Positions 1 to 11,050 are shown, numbered from the stretch's first letter. The stretch is 36,045 nt of DNA from Gnetum montanum (GCA_015680685.1 MNCI01001825.1:562775-598819), one strand, 5' to 3'. Notes: generated by a model not told the origin, from the letters alone. Numbers and translations are program-made.

Positions 1-285
1 TTCCGCGTTCTAGGAGTTTAAGGGTGAGAGAGAGAAAATAGTAAATAACATTAAATAAATAAACAAATAAATAACAAAGTGAATGCTGCAATGATGAAGT
101 AATCTTGATCTTTATTGCCAGTCATGTGCGTGTCCAAGTACGTCACACTCGAATAAAGAATGCTGTACAATTACATTCACCACACTGCGAGGAGACACGG
201 GAAAAATAATCTATCTCTGGAATGATCAAATTTCCAGAGCTTTGCTACTTCTATTCTAGGATGATAAACAAGGGAGAGCCACTTA

Positions 286-294
286 TTATTTATA
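286..294 (-). promoter_or_regulatory. LTR TATA box
   Basis: The plus strand reads ttatttata, so the sense strand of the LTR carries TATAAATAA. The same motif sits at the matching place in the other LTRs (9053-9062, 24913-24921, 26167-26175), always within roughly 40-120 bases of the sense start. That conservation between diverged copies supports it as the LTR promoter TATA element. Activity is not implied. Confidence 0.6.
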
Positions 295-310
295 GACATT
301 GCGGCGGACT

Positions 311-405
311 GCGATATCGCAAGGGAAGACACGATATCGCGTACGTGATATCGCGGGGGATGCGATATCATGGCAGATGCGATATCGTAGCCCATGCCAT
401 ATCGC
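311..405. repeat. Short array of GATATC palindromes in LTR
   Basis: Five GATATC cores lie at 313, 333, 347, 364 and 381, with a sixth variant CATATC at 399. Most are extended to CGATATCG or GCGATATCGC, and they are spaced 14-20 bases apart. The array occupies the U3 start of the Athila-like LTR. A matching but partly decayed array is present at 24940-25025. Confidence 0.8.
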
Positions 406-414
406 GTCCCATCA

Positions 415-1547
415 AAGTTATTCTAGATATTTTGTAAAACCTAACTACCTATGGAGCACTATAAAAAGGCTTCAGAAGGTAGCTAGAAGGGGATTTTAGG
501 GGGAGGAAAAGAAAAAAAAAGCAAATAAAGAAGGCATTTTGAAGATTACTTGTTAGATGGCTTGCTAAAGACACCATTTCGGCCTCTTTGTTTTAATCTT
601 GTAAGTTATATTCTTCTTGTTTTGTTTAAATTGCTTAGCTAGTGGTTTAGATAGTATCATGCTTGACATTTAAAATTAGGATTTTTAGATTGCTCTTATA
701 GTTCTTGTTGCATGATAGTAGTTCCCTTTTGAAATCTGCCATAGAAGAGCTTATGTTTAAAAGCCTTAAGAGTGATTTATTAGTGAAATTTATTATTATG
801 TAATGTTTAAGAACCACTACTAGGATTGTTGTAAGAGAGCCTCTGCAGTAGACATGCCGTTGAGCAATCAATAGTCAAGAGGGTTTAGAAAATATTTAGT
901 ATTTTGATGGGACTAAAATAGCTTCTTTATTTATAAAGTGAGTCTCATAGTATTTCAATAAAAAATTGTCAAATATTTTGAAGGTTCTGTTAAATGCAAT
1001 TATTGACAACTATTATCTAGCCAAAATAGAGTTTTGTATGTAGTAGTTTAAGCAGCAATTTTTGGTAGCATAGTAGGATTTGTCTTGAAGAAATTGCTTG
1101 TTTGAGCTTAGAAATTTTGAATAATTTGTAGATATTGAATTTGGGATAGCTTTATTGTGAATTGTTTCCTTGTATTAATTTACCTTGTCTAAATATTTGA
1201 GATTGTATACAAATCTGCTTTCTTTTCTTTCTTTTTCTAAGTCCATTGAATCTCGCTCTATTTCTAGTTTTCTTCTGGAATTTTTCTGTCTCTCTTGGGA
1301 AAATTAGGAGTAGATTGGCAGAATCATGCTCAAATGTTTCTGGAAAATTTTATTTGTTATAAGCAAGTATTATAAGGATTGCATAGACTAGGTGATTAGA
1401 CAAAACAAGAATTTCCACCAATTCACATTGTTTGACAAAGTTTGGCCGAATCTCTTTCTGATAGCCATTTATAGTTTTTTATATTTAATGTAACCATTTC
1501 AACATTCACAATAACAAACACATACTCACGTTTAATCATTGAGTCTA
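415..1547. other. Unassigned; left part resembles a copia LTR
   Basis: No convincing coding region is visible; the short open frames show no family resemblance. A TATA-like ctataaaaaggc is at 459-470. The stretch around 541-600 (cttgttagatgg, then 'ggcctctttg') resembles 35962-36025, inside the copia-type LTR at the right end of the window. The region may therefore be the downstream half of a related LTR, split by the Athila LTR at 1-414. The rest (about 620-1547) is AT-rich with no recognisable feature. Confidence 0.35.
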
Positions 1548-1583
1548 TTTGGAGGTATTTGGGCCTTGGTGTTGCCAAAGACC
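1548..1583 (+). repeat. 36-bp block shared with the right-end copia LTR
   Basis: The block beginning tttggaggtat and ending gccaaagacca matches 35795-35831 with about two mismatches, while both flanks differ. This suggests a small remnant of the same copia-type LTR lying against the Athila LTR fragment that follows. Confidence 0.5.
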
Positions 1584-1649
1584 AACAAGCACCTAAACCT
1601 TGTTCAAGGACACTCGTTGGTAGTCACATCCCAAATGGTTTCCAATAAT

Positions 1650-2000
1650 TAAATAAACAACTAAAAGCATTAAATGCATGAATACATATCTAAACTATCC
1701 AAAATGCTAGAAGGTTTATCAAGAAGCTCTTCTTTATTATTGAACACACTGTCGTGCTAAGGTACAACAATACTTGAATAAAGATTCGTACACTCAATGA
1801 CTTTTGCTAAGGGCACTTGGAAAAATATTGTAACTTTCAAATGGAAAAACTGCAAGAGCTTCACTACACTATCACTGACTAATGCCATAAATGTAGCTGG
1901 TGAGCATGCATATATAAGCAAGAATAAACCCTACGTCGATGAGGCCTAGTCAACAAGGCTCAGTCGATGGGGTCTAGTCAGTGCGGCCACCCATGACTCA
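1650..2000 (-). mobile_element. Athila-like LTR fragment (copy D) with PPT remnant
   Basis: The sequence matches the Athila LTRs elsewhere in order and strand: gcattaaatgcat, 'aaggtttatcaagaagct', 'tctttatt', 'gaataaagattcgtacactcaatgactt', 'gggcacttgg'. The right end near 1989 is followed by cccatgactca, which resembles the conserved segment beside the LTR in the other copies (taccctcatgacta at 9147; tacccccatgaat at 26208). It thus seems to be a 3' LTR with a few internal bases, after which Helitron coding sequence begins abruptly. The TGATGAG end is missing on the left, so it is truncated. Both boundaries are approximate. Confidence 0.6.
1931..1986. repeat. 14-bp tandem repeat, 4 units, in LTR copy D
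   Basis: Four consecutive 14-base units lie at 1931, 1945, 1959 and 1973, sharing the pattern c-t-a-g-t-c-x-x-x-x-x-g-g. They occupy the same U3-start position as the GATATC array in other LTR copies but have a different unit. Confidence 0.7.
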
Positions 2001-4260
2001 TTAGATTGAGGTGTTTTTTCTGCTTTAGTAGCATATTTTACTATGTACTTCACAATAGCATGTTTTCACAAAATAAGTTGCCAATCTATGTTAGCTCTCC
2101 ATGTTTGAAGAATTTGTCTATGATGTTTGTTCAATCTATCATCATTTCGTAGTGGCTCAAATACAATTTCTTTTGACTCACAATTCTTGTATAACAATGA
2201 AGAGGTTTCACGAACAGGCCATGGAACTTTGTATCTACAAAGCATATGTAAACATAATATTAGAATTTTTGCAATAGTTTTTTAAAAATAGTTTTCCAAA
2301 TATCTTTTTGATACATTACTTGTAATATAATTTTCCATTTTTTAATCATAAGCATGTATCCTTTCTACATTTTAAATGTCTTTGAACCGAGTTAATTAGT
2401 TCTACGTAATCTTTGTTGACATCTTTGGTGAATATTACTTCTTTATCATATGATGATGGGTGATACATATTTGAATTATTTCTTGTATATATAGTTATTT
2501 GCAAAATCAATCTTAAATCTAACACAATATCAACATCAATAAGAATGGAATGTACTTATTTGATACCTCAAAAGATGGCATTACAGTGGCAAATTGAGGG
2601 TTCCATGCAAGTACAAGATCATCTAAGAAATTTTTTATCTTGTTAAATTCATCCTCATCATATTAATTAACTATGTTTGTATTTGAAGCATTTCTATCCA
2701 CAGAAAGCCATGTATCGGAGGAGACCCTCAATGTTGCCATTTGTACCTTGACCAATAGTCAATCACTTTTATGTCTTTCTTCAAAATCTCTTTCATAAAA
2801 ACTTGGTAATGGTAATACATATAATGTGTTACGACATGAGGGTTTTCAATGACCATTTGTTATTTACTTTGTTGTAAATCATTTTTGTTTGCAACTCTTA
2901 TCATATGTTTATGTAAGTTAGGCCAATGGATATTAGTAGCCTTTAACATGAAAAATATAGTAGTAGATCCAATTTTATTCAACATTGATATTAATTGTAA
3001 GCAACATTTTTACTAGTAAGCTCATGTACCTCACAAAATAGAACTAAATCGTATAACTTCATTAGCAAAACTCTTGCTTGGATCCTTGCATAATCATTCT
3101 TTTAACTCATTGATATGCATTGGCATTTGATTTAAATTCCATTTAATGAAAATTAATGCTATGTTTTGTGCACGATGTCTCTTAATCATGTTAAAAATAT
3201 AGTATCTAAATCTAGGACATCTTGAAAATCTTCCATCTTTATACAACAAAAGATGTTTTGCATATTCATGTAATCAAACTTGCTTAGTTCTTAAGTCATA
3301 GAAATCACATTTTCTTGTAGGAAAGAGAGTAGGGAAGGCCATATCAAATAAGCTAGTATAAAAATATTCATTTGATGTAGTTTTATCTATTGTTGGCCAA
3401 TTAATACTTTTTGCAAATTTAATTTTATGTAAGTTAAGCCAATCTTGAATGAGATCATTCTCTATTGTAGAGTCAATTGTATTCATAATTGTAGATGTTG
3501 TAAGTATACTTTCATCATAAAGTTCTTCATAATCATCATTACTTATTATATACAATTCAATGTTATTTTATTCATCTTCTAATTCATTAATATTAGTTAT
3601 TTGAACTTTATCAGTGCATCTTACATCATTGTTTTCTGGAAGTTCTTCAATACTTTCCAAATCTATTTCAACATCTTGGTAAAACTTATCATTATGAATT
3701 TTAAATTTTAATGTTGTTAGTACTCTTGCTTTGTTGACAATAAAATCATATGTTCCACCAAAATGATCTTTTCTTTGAACAATAATCAATGGTAACTCTT
3801 GTAATTTTTAAGGTAGGTTTTTTGCTACCTCTTCTACATGCTATGGAAATCTTATTGTATGACCACTATATTTTAGTTAACCTTTGCAAGAATGTGTAAC
3901 TTGAATTATGGGATTGAGCCTCACAATTAACATTTCTTCAACTTGGGTTAACACTTGAAATTCACATGGTTGTTCTCCAAGATCTGTATTATTCAATATA
4001 GAAAAACATTTAGGAGTTCTCTTTTTTACATCTTTGACATTCAAAGATGCTATTTTTCTTGGTATGTAACATTGCAAAATTTTTTTCATTACATGTGTTA
4101 CATTCAAATTCCTTTGTAATAGTTTGAAGACTATTTTGAAATCTTAATTGAGCATTTCTAATATTTTGTTTGTCTTCATATTTAAAATTTTCTAAATTTT
4201 TTAAAAGCATATTTCTTGCATGGTTTGGTTTAGTTCATATAATTTTTTTAGTTTTTGTAA
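2000..4260 (-). pseudogene. Degenerate Helitron Rep (RepHel N-terminal part)
   Basis: Reading the minus strand and shifting frame where needed, the region carries Helitron transposase landmarks in order. A CxxC...CxRC pair lies at about 4210-4100, followed by LTQVEEMLI-type sequence (DUF6570-like, about 3960-3900) and YSGHTI near 3860. NWPTI and AFPTLFP lie in 3274-3555, YKDGRFSRCPRFRYY near 3230, FFMLKATNIHWPNLH near 2900, and WSRYKWQH then SPPIHGF at about 2745-2700. Next come HPSS and NSVQRH near 2470-2370, VPWPVRE near 2220, RNDDRLN near 2130, and KYIVKYATKAE at 2050-2018. The Rep two-tyrosine motif keeps both Tyr (codons 2045-2047 and 2033-2035), but the HUH motif reads P-I-H instead of H-x-H. 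There are several stops and frameshifts. The SF1 helicase that should follow is absent; sequence changes to an Athila LTR near 2000. Helitron ends were not found. Confidence 0.85.
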
Positions 4261-5099
4261 ACTTATTTGATCATTAGAGTCTACTAATGTAACATTATTT
4301 AGTGTAGATGTCTTCTCTTTGGATTGGCATAAAGGGTGAGCTATCATTAGTGTGTTATTAGTTTTTGTCGTTTTCTTATATTAGATTTTAAAATTCTTTC
4401 GCATTTTGTTGATGCTTCTAACTCTTCATTATTCATGCTATTTCTTCTTGTTTGTTTATATACATGGAAATATTCTATTCTTTTAGCACACATACTATTA
4501 TCTAATATTTTACTCTTACTATATTTATAATCTTGTCAAAGTAAGACTATTACTTGTAATAATAATTAAAAATCACAATTCCATTCTACAGGAAATATTT
4601 CTTTACAACATACCTAGTTTTCATTATATTGAACTATCTTATCAATGAAATTTTTTTTGAAAAGTTTGTGATCCAAATATAGGTAGCTCTAATAACTTAT
4701 AGTACTTGCAATATTTCACCAAAAAATATTGTATAATTACTTACATGACTACGTCGTCAACAAATATACTGCATGTAAAATATATTTTAGTATAATGAAA
4801 ATCACATTCACAGGCATCAAAGACATATAGGAGATTGATTATGTATAATTTGTCATCATTAATGTTAAAAATTCATTAATACTTTAGACTGGTCAAAGAA
4901 AGTTCATAAGTAAGCTTTTGGTATGGAAATAGTACCAATAGATTTCATATAATTTTGTTTATTTTTTCCTAAATTTTGATTGATATGAAACAAGTATAAG
5001 TGTTCAAATCGAACATAATCATAAAGATGAAGGGCAATTCATTTTACTAACATTATAAGACACAATATATGCTAGAGTTTATAGATATTCATCATAATC

Positions 5100-5627
5100 A
5101 GAATCTCCAACATAAGGACTTGCCAACAACACTTGATGGAGTAGATGTTGCAAGTCTTCCAATGTTAGTCCACCACTAAGTTCAATATTCAAGATGTGTA
5201 AATCATACATGAAAGGTGAAGTTGTATTATCTCTCTGCACATTTGTTTGTCAAAAGTAACTTATATCCCACTTGTTTGTTGTATACACTACTTGCTAGGA
5301 AGCAAATCCTAATGGACTACAAGTGACATGTCTTCTTTCTATAGTGGAAAATAAGTAATAACTCATGCTTGTCCAACCAAACCTATCTGTGTATATATTT
5401 TTCACTCTAGCATCTATATAGAAGAAATAATCACTATGATTTACACCTTCACAAAAAGAGGAAGAATTTTCTATCATCACATATGGATTATCACCAAAAT
5501 CTTTCCACCATTCAAACCATGCATTATTGGGTATATTAAATGGATCAATCTTAATTTCATAATAGAAACATGAATTTCCAAATTTGTAAAATTGCCACAA
5601 CCACCAAATATTTGTCACGTTGCTCAT
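5100..5627 (-). pseudogene. Unrecognised tryptophan-rich reading frame
   Basis: A 110-residue open frame (5295-5627, minus) is rich in W, F and Y: IWWLWQFYKFG near its start, then WFEWWKDFG, then DYFFYIDAR. Codons beyond its stop remain coding-like for about 60 more residues if the frame is shifted once near 5290, with one further stop at about 5249 (segments near ELSGGLTLEDLQHLL and SPYVGDSDYDEY). The composition is not like random AT-rich DNA, so it may be an old gene or mobile-element fragment. It lies about 1 kb upstream, in sense, of the Helitron Rep remnant and could be cargo, an N-terminal extension or unrelated. I do not recognise the family. Confidence 0.4.
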
Positions 5628-8067
5628 GTTCTGAATTCAAACATATACTTTGTGGTAATATTTTCTTGTTGAATTAATTTGCTCATCCTTATATATTGCA
5701 TTCTAGTGACACAACTTGGATTCAAAGACAAAGTTTCTAAAAGTAGTTCCATATCATTGAGAATGAGCTTCCATTGCAACTAGTGGCATGCATTCATCTA
5801 GATCTTCACTATTAAAATTCATTAGTATATGGGAAGATTGCTCTTATCAACCTTCCCTAATCAGATATGATCTCATTTTTTTAGGCTATCCTTTTGTTTT
5901 TAAGTGAATAAGCCAACATCAAAAGTAGTCCTCCAAGCACTAGAAAGAGTGCTATTACAAATAGGATGCAATGGATACAAATTGCAATATTTCATGCAAA
6001 ATACATTTAAATTTGTGTCACACAAATAGTTTTGTCAAAATTTACTTTATGCTCATTGTGAAAAATATAAATAGGTGTTTCAAAATAGTATGTTTGGTCC
6101 TGAAGCAAGGCCACAACACTATTGTGCATGGCTTGGTGTTGCAAGTAGTTTCCCCAATAATGCTGCTATTGGTGTGTCTGATGAGGTAAGGAAACAATGT
6201 AAAGGTTTGGCTTATGTGGCCAAGATTGTCTTCATAATTCTCTTTTTATCGTTGTGCAACCGAATCAAATAGCAAAAGTGTTTAGAGAACAAGGTGAATA
6301 TGCTAAAAAAATAACACTATGTAAGGACATTCATGATGTTTTTCTACTTTATTCATTTCAAATTTCTAACGTGTAATCAAAACTTGTGTTTGTGGGCCCA
6401 TCCATATTTTTATAATCAAAGTTTCTCCACATGACTAAAGTTTTAGTGAACATACATAAAATTAATACTTTGTATAATACAAATGAACATATTCTAAGTT
6501 GACAAATTAAAACTAATGAGTGTGGAAGGACACACAGCCCTGGAATGTAGTTTATTCATTTGAAATAAAAAGCTTATTCTACTTCCATTTCAATGAGGCT
6601 ATCTATTAGTAAATAAAAAGGCAACAACATAATAAATATGTAATGAGTGATGAGATTGTTTTGGATTACAACAAGCAATACTGGATTCATGGATTAAATT
6701 GTAGGTGTTGAAAATTAGCCATGATGTAGTTGGGTACATGGAATCTCTAAAACTGCATCCATTATGGATGCATTGGAAGGACTAGTAAATATCCTAGACT
6801 CTAAAACTGGTTTTGGATCATTAGAAAATAAGGTTTGTTGTAGGATATAGAAATACTTTGAGGCATAGTCCTTTTAAAGTTCATCATGTTTAGGGAAATG
6901 ATAGGTATTTTTTGCATGACCTGACAGCTTTTGCCATGTCCTTGCAATACCACCTTTATTAATGTGATTCTGATGCTTTTAGGTTACCTTGTTCTGGTAT
7001 TTTGTTTCACAATGGTAACATGACATATATTGGTTGAATAATGTAGATGGGCACTTGTAAAAGATGAGGCTATGTACAATAGAATGAAAGAGTATGTAAG
7101 ATCATCCATTTTTATGTAAGGAAGATTGCCTTCTAGCTTAACTCTTTTCCAATGTTGAAGTTTAGCATGATAATTAGCATTGTTGCTCATGTTTCATGCA
7201 AATGACAGGCTGGAAGCTACTGTGCAAAGGCTTACAAGTCTCTACTCAGTAACAATGGGGAAAAAACTCATGGGTAAAAATAAGAGGAAGTAGTAAAACA
7301 AAGATTAGATTGTAAACTCAAGAATTAAAATTTTTACAAATTAAAGACAAAGAACAATAATTAAAAAGATTGGAAGATGAATATGAAAATAATCTATGAA
7401 AAAATATAAATATGAATATAGATAGATTTGATTTCCTTTCTAATGTATTTTTACTAAATAAATTAGGATTTCCTTTCTATACATGTGACATTTAAGGAAT
7501 TGGAATCCATGTCTAAATAAATATCATCTTAAGGAAATAATTGAATTTTGATTAGTAACAATCCATTCCAAAAGATATTGCAGGAAAAATAAGAGAAAGC
7601 GATAAAACAAAGATTAGATTGTAAACTCAAGAATTAAAAGTTTTACAAATTAAAGAAAAAGAACAAGAATTAAAAAGATTGAAACACAAATATGAAAATA
7701 ATCTATGAGAAAATAGAAATCTAAACATTAAGTACAGGAAAAATAGAAATTTTAGAGAACCAAGATTTTGAGCACTTACCATGTTATACTTTTCCAGGTT
7801 GATCAATTTGCTATGAGGTTAAATTTCTTCCCATTAATTATGCAAAATTATTCTTACAGTCTAGGAAGAAGGATTAGCTCCAAAAATCATCGATTGTGAT
7901 GAGTGAGGAGTTTCCATCAAAATATGTAACACAAGATAACGACATTTCTTGTGTGGATTTGGAGGATTTGACAAATAATAGATTCCAAGATATAGATCAT
8001 TATCGATTTATGACTTATGTGTCATCATTGATTTTCAATCCAATTGCAAATGGATAGAAGTTTTCAA
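5628..8067. other. Unassigned intergenic sequence
   Basis: No confident gene is visible. A plus-strand frame at 6075-6185 has an amino-acid mix resembling a real exon (ARPQHYCAWLGVASS) and ends at gatgag|gtaagg, a good splice-donor match, but I do not recognise it. A near-perfect palindrome (TGCATCCA-tta-TGGATGCA) lies at 6754-6772. The direct repeat at 7270/7582 is listed separately. Confidence 0.4.
7270..7720 (-). repeat. Direct repeat, about 140 bp, two copies (7270-7410 and 7582-7720)
   Basis: Both copies share 'aacaaagattagattgtaaactcaagaattaaaa' (read in two pieces) and continue through 'gaaaataatctatga', with scattered differences, separated by about 170 bases. Read on the plus strand, both encode a Lys/Glu/Leu-rich heptad-like stretch (QELKVLQIKEKEQELKRLK in the second copy) interrupted by stops. 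They may be a decayed duplicated coiled-coil exon. The element class is unknown, and the strand given is nominal. Confidence 0.55.
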
Positions 8068-8303
8068 TGAAACATATCTATTGCTTTGAATAAATGATAC
8101 CATTTACATTAATGAAAAGTAGTTTTTGTGGGGGGTATCCATATGTAGACTAAAATTGAGTTGTCCACTTACAAATTGGATATCTTTTTTCAACCAAACA
8201 TGTCTATTTCTTTGAATAAATGATACCATTTACATCAATGAGAAGCCATGGTTGTGGGGCCCATTCATGAACATGTCTCTATCTTTGAATCAATGATGTC
8301 ATT
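8068..8303. repeat. Three related blocks ending at the Athila insertion
   Basis: Blocks starting at 8068, 8197 and 8271 share aacat(a/g)tct and 'ctttgaataaatgataccattta'. The first two extend for about 65 bases. The third is cut after catttt-like sequence exactly where the copy A LTR begins (8304), so the element seems to have inserted into the third block. Confidence 0.6.
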
Positions 8304-9146
8304 TGATGAGCGGTGAGGTACCCCTATGCCAAACCATATGAATCACAAGCATTCACATGCAATCCAATCGAATTTTGCAAACCTTAAGTTCTTAAGTACA
8401 CTGGTTCTAGGATGTGAAATCTAATCATGACAATCGTTGTCCTCTCAACTATACTTGTGACGCTTAATTATATGGTTTAGTATAATTGAGGTACATGATT
8501 TTTATTATTTTTATATTTTATTTTTCTATGATTAAGAATAAGTTCAAATGTAATTTATAATCAATTTAAACTAATCTAATTGCTAATCAATAGCTAAGTA
8601 TTCTAACATAAGTATCCGATCCCACTTTTTGTGCACATCCTAAACATGTATAACATTGCTAGGTTACCAAACGTTAAACGTTGCTGGGGTTACCAAGAGT
8701 GATATGTATGCTCGAAGTGGTCATACTTATGTGCCTAATTACTTGCTATTTAATCTAGTTAGCTTTTTTTAGCTTAATTACTTAAATGCATTAAAGGAAA
8801 TTGCATGAAACATTAAATGCATAAATAAAATATTTAAGCTAGCTAAGGTGTTGTAAGGTTTCATCAGAAAGCTTGTCTTTATTTCTGCACACGGTGTCAT
8901 GCTCAGGTATAGTAGTGTTTGAATAAGGATCCGTACACTTAATGACTTCTGCTATGGGCACTTTGGAAAATATTCTAACTCTAGAGAAAACAAAATGCAA
9001 GAGCTTTGCTATGCTATGAAAAAAACTATATGGAAATTGTGTGCTCAAGCACTATATTTATAGGTTAGCATGCACTCCAAGATATCAGATATTTGACATC
9101 ACATCTTTGGGTCCAATATCAGAGCACAACCAAACATGATTCATCA
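8304..9146 (-). repeat. 3' LTR of copy A (843 bp)
   Basis: The LTR starts TGATGAG at 8304 and ends TCATCA at 9146, giving the inverted TGATGA...TCATCA termini expected of an LTR. Its first 540 bases match 17318-17860. It is followed at 9147 by taccctcatgac, whose complement (gtcatgagggta) is a polypurine-tract-like sequence in the right place for plus-strand priming. Confidence 0.85.
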
Positions 9147-11050
9147 TACCCTCATGACTAAATCAAAACTCATCCACAAGTGACAAAAGGAGGAATAAGT
9201 TTTTTACAAAATATTGGGTAGGTATGGGATTATTTACTAACATACAAATTGACTCAGATGGAACATACAAATTCGAAGTGCTTGAGTGTACGGATATACA
9301 ATCTTTTACAAAATTGGGTGTTCATGACAATAGAATTGAACACCCTAGACAAAACAAACATCCAAATCCTCTGGTAGTTGAAGAGCGAGGGAGAAGATCC
9401 AAAGATCATGAACAATCCTCATCACATGGTGCTGTTGCATCATCCTTAGTAAAGATGGTTCCATGTCCAATCCACACTTCCCACTGCAACCACAACAAAA
9501 TTGTGGACTAGTATGCAATGTGTAACATATAGCTTTTAAGTACCTTGTCTTGTTAGTGGTTACACTTAGCTAGGTTGTGATTATGGTGGATTGATTCTAT
9601 TAATTGTGTTAGCGGAAAAACTAAAGAATAGGGTGAAATGGATAAGTAGTTAATTTAATTCTAAAAAGTTCAAATGCGATGAAATGTTTGAAGAGTGTTT
9701 AAGAAGTCACAACAATAAAAGAGGGTTTCATTAAAAAAATGTTGTGAAGATGTATACAGTTGGATATCATTGATGGGAGATGTAAAAGGATTTGATTGTG
9801 AGAATGTTTAAGGGTAAAGAACTTCACTAACCCACCAAAAGATATGCAAGTGGATCCTCCCCAAAGCAAGCATAGGCCTTTTATTATCCTTACATAACTT
9901 CGAACCGAGGAGTTTGTGGGCCCCATGGATAATTAATGGTTATCGAAAGTTAAGTACAAAAAATTGGAAGAAACTACCTAAGAATTTTGACACATCAAAC
10001 CAAGACATCGAATCAAGAGCATGAAACTAGTAGTGAGGTGAAACATGGAAAGCATAGATGAATAAGAGAGAGTGTGGAATGGGGTTCCCAACTTAGGTCA
10101 CATGAAGTACCTTGTGAATTTTGTGGTTAAATGACCTGATAAAATCCATCCTTAGTCCATACCAAAACCAAGCACGTTCAATGACTTTGCATTATCATTT
10201 TAAGACTATCCATCCCCTTGAGATACAAGAGTGCTCCCATAGAATAACCACCATTCCTTATTAAAGAAAAAAAGAGAAGTAGAAAGTGAAAAAGGGTCTT
10301 AGTTAGAGGGGATCTTCAGGCATGAGTAACATGTCTTTCTAGTCCCATAACCAATGCTTGTAGCCTATTTATTTTGTCTACGGGATGTGCTTTGAATTTT
10401 CATCATTTTTTAAATAGGGAACTACACCATGCAAAGACTTATTCAACTTCTTGTTATTAGTCAACATGGTAAGAAATCCATGAGAACACACATGCACCCA
10501 AGTAAGTAGAAAGACATAAAGAGTACTGAATCCCCTTGAGGTCACACCCTATTCAAAACTTTGAATCCTTTCTAAATCTGGAAACTACCATGGTCACAAG
10601 TTTGTTAAAGTTTTATTAATGAAAAGGGAATGCACATTCCGAGAACAAGGCAAACCATAGAGTTTGTGGATGGGCAGATGTTGTGGACTCACTACCTATT
10701 TCATGAAAAAGAAACCATGTCCTAGTCATTAGTAACAAAATTCAAAGCTAGAAACTAGACACCAACAATTAAATAACTAGATAGCACATGCCCACATCAA
10801 TCAAACCACACTGTACCTAGTTGGTAATAAGGCACATTATTATTAAAACATAATAAAAAAATCTTATCCAAATAAAGGAAAATATATAAGAAATCATAAA
10901 ATATTTAAGAAAAATAAAATGTACTAATGATGTTGTAAAACAAAAATTTTGAAAAATTAATAATGTAGAAAATAAAAAGGTGTAAAACAAAGAATGTATA
11001 AAACGAAAAGTTCTAAAAGTAACAAGGTGTAAAACAAAAAGAGGAAAAAT
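9147..11050 (-). other. Long 3' noncoding region of copy A
   Basis: About 1.9 kb lies between the polypurine tract and the end of pol, with no long open frame. It is clearly related to 26208-29050 in copy B; for example, 'gatcctccccaaagca' at 9855 matches 26954, and the 'gtgctttgaattttcatc' block at 10388 matches 27466 and 28467. Athila elements often carry an env-like ORF or extra sequence here. No env-like protein, signal peptide or membrane pattern could be supported. Near 10900-11045 the plus strand repeats gtaaaac-type words. Confidence 0.6.

Larger units (their letters stand above)
1..414 (-). mobile_element. Athila-like LTR, partial (runs off left edge)
   Basis: The sequence aligns by eye, on the same strand, with the LTRs at 8304-9146 and 25466-26207. 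Shared blocks include the 'tctttattg' stretch, 'gaataaag' and the 'ctatctctggaatgatcaa' block. It ends at 408-414 in cccatca, which is the sense-strand start TGATGGG of this LTR family. No polypurine-type 'taccccc' follows, unlike the inner ends of the other copies, so this looks like an outer LTR edge (5' LTR of a minus-strand element, or a solo LTR). The rest lies outside the window. Family and strand are well supported; whether it is a solo LTR cannot be decided. Confidence 0.75.

Noticed and set aside
311-405. CRISPR-like array
   Set aside because: Units are short palindromes with 4-12 bp gaps inside a plant LTR, with no spacers of uniform length and no cas genes.
9224-9511. Plus-strand 95-codon open frame
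   Set aside because: It lies in the 3' noncoding region of copy A, antisense to the element, and the related region of copy B does not keep the frame.
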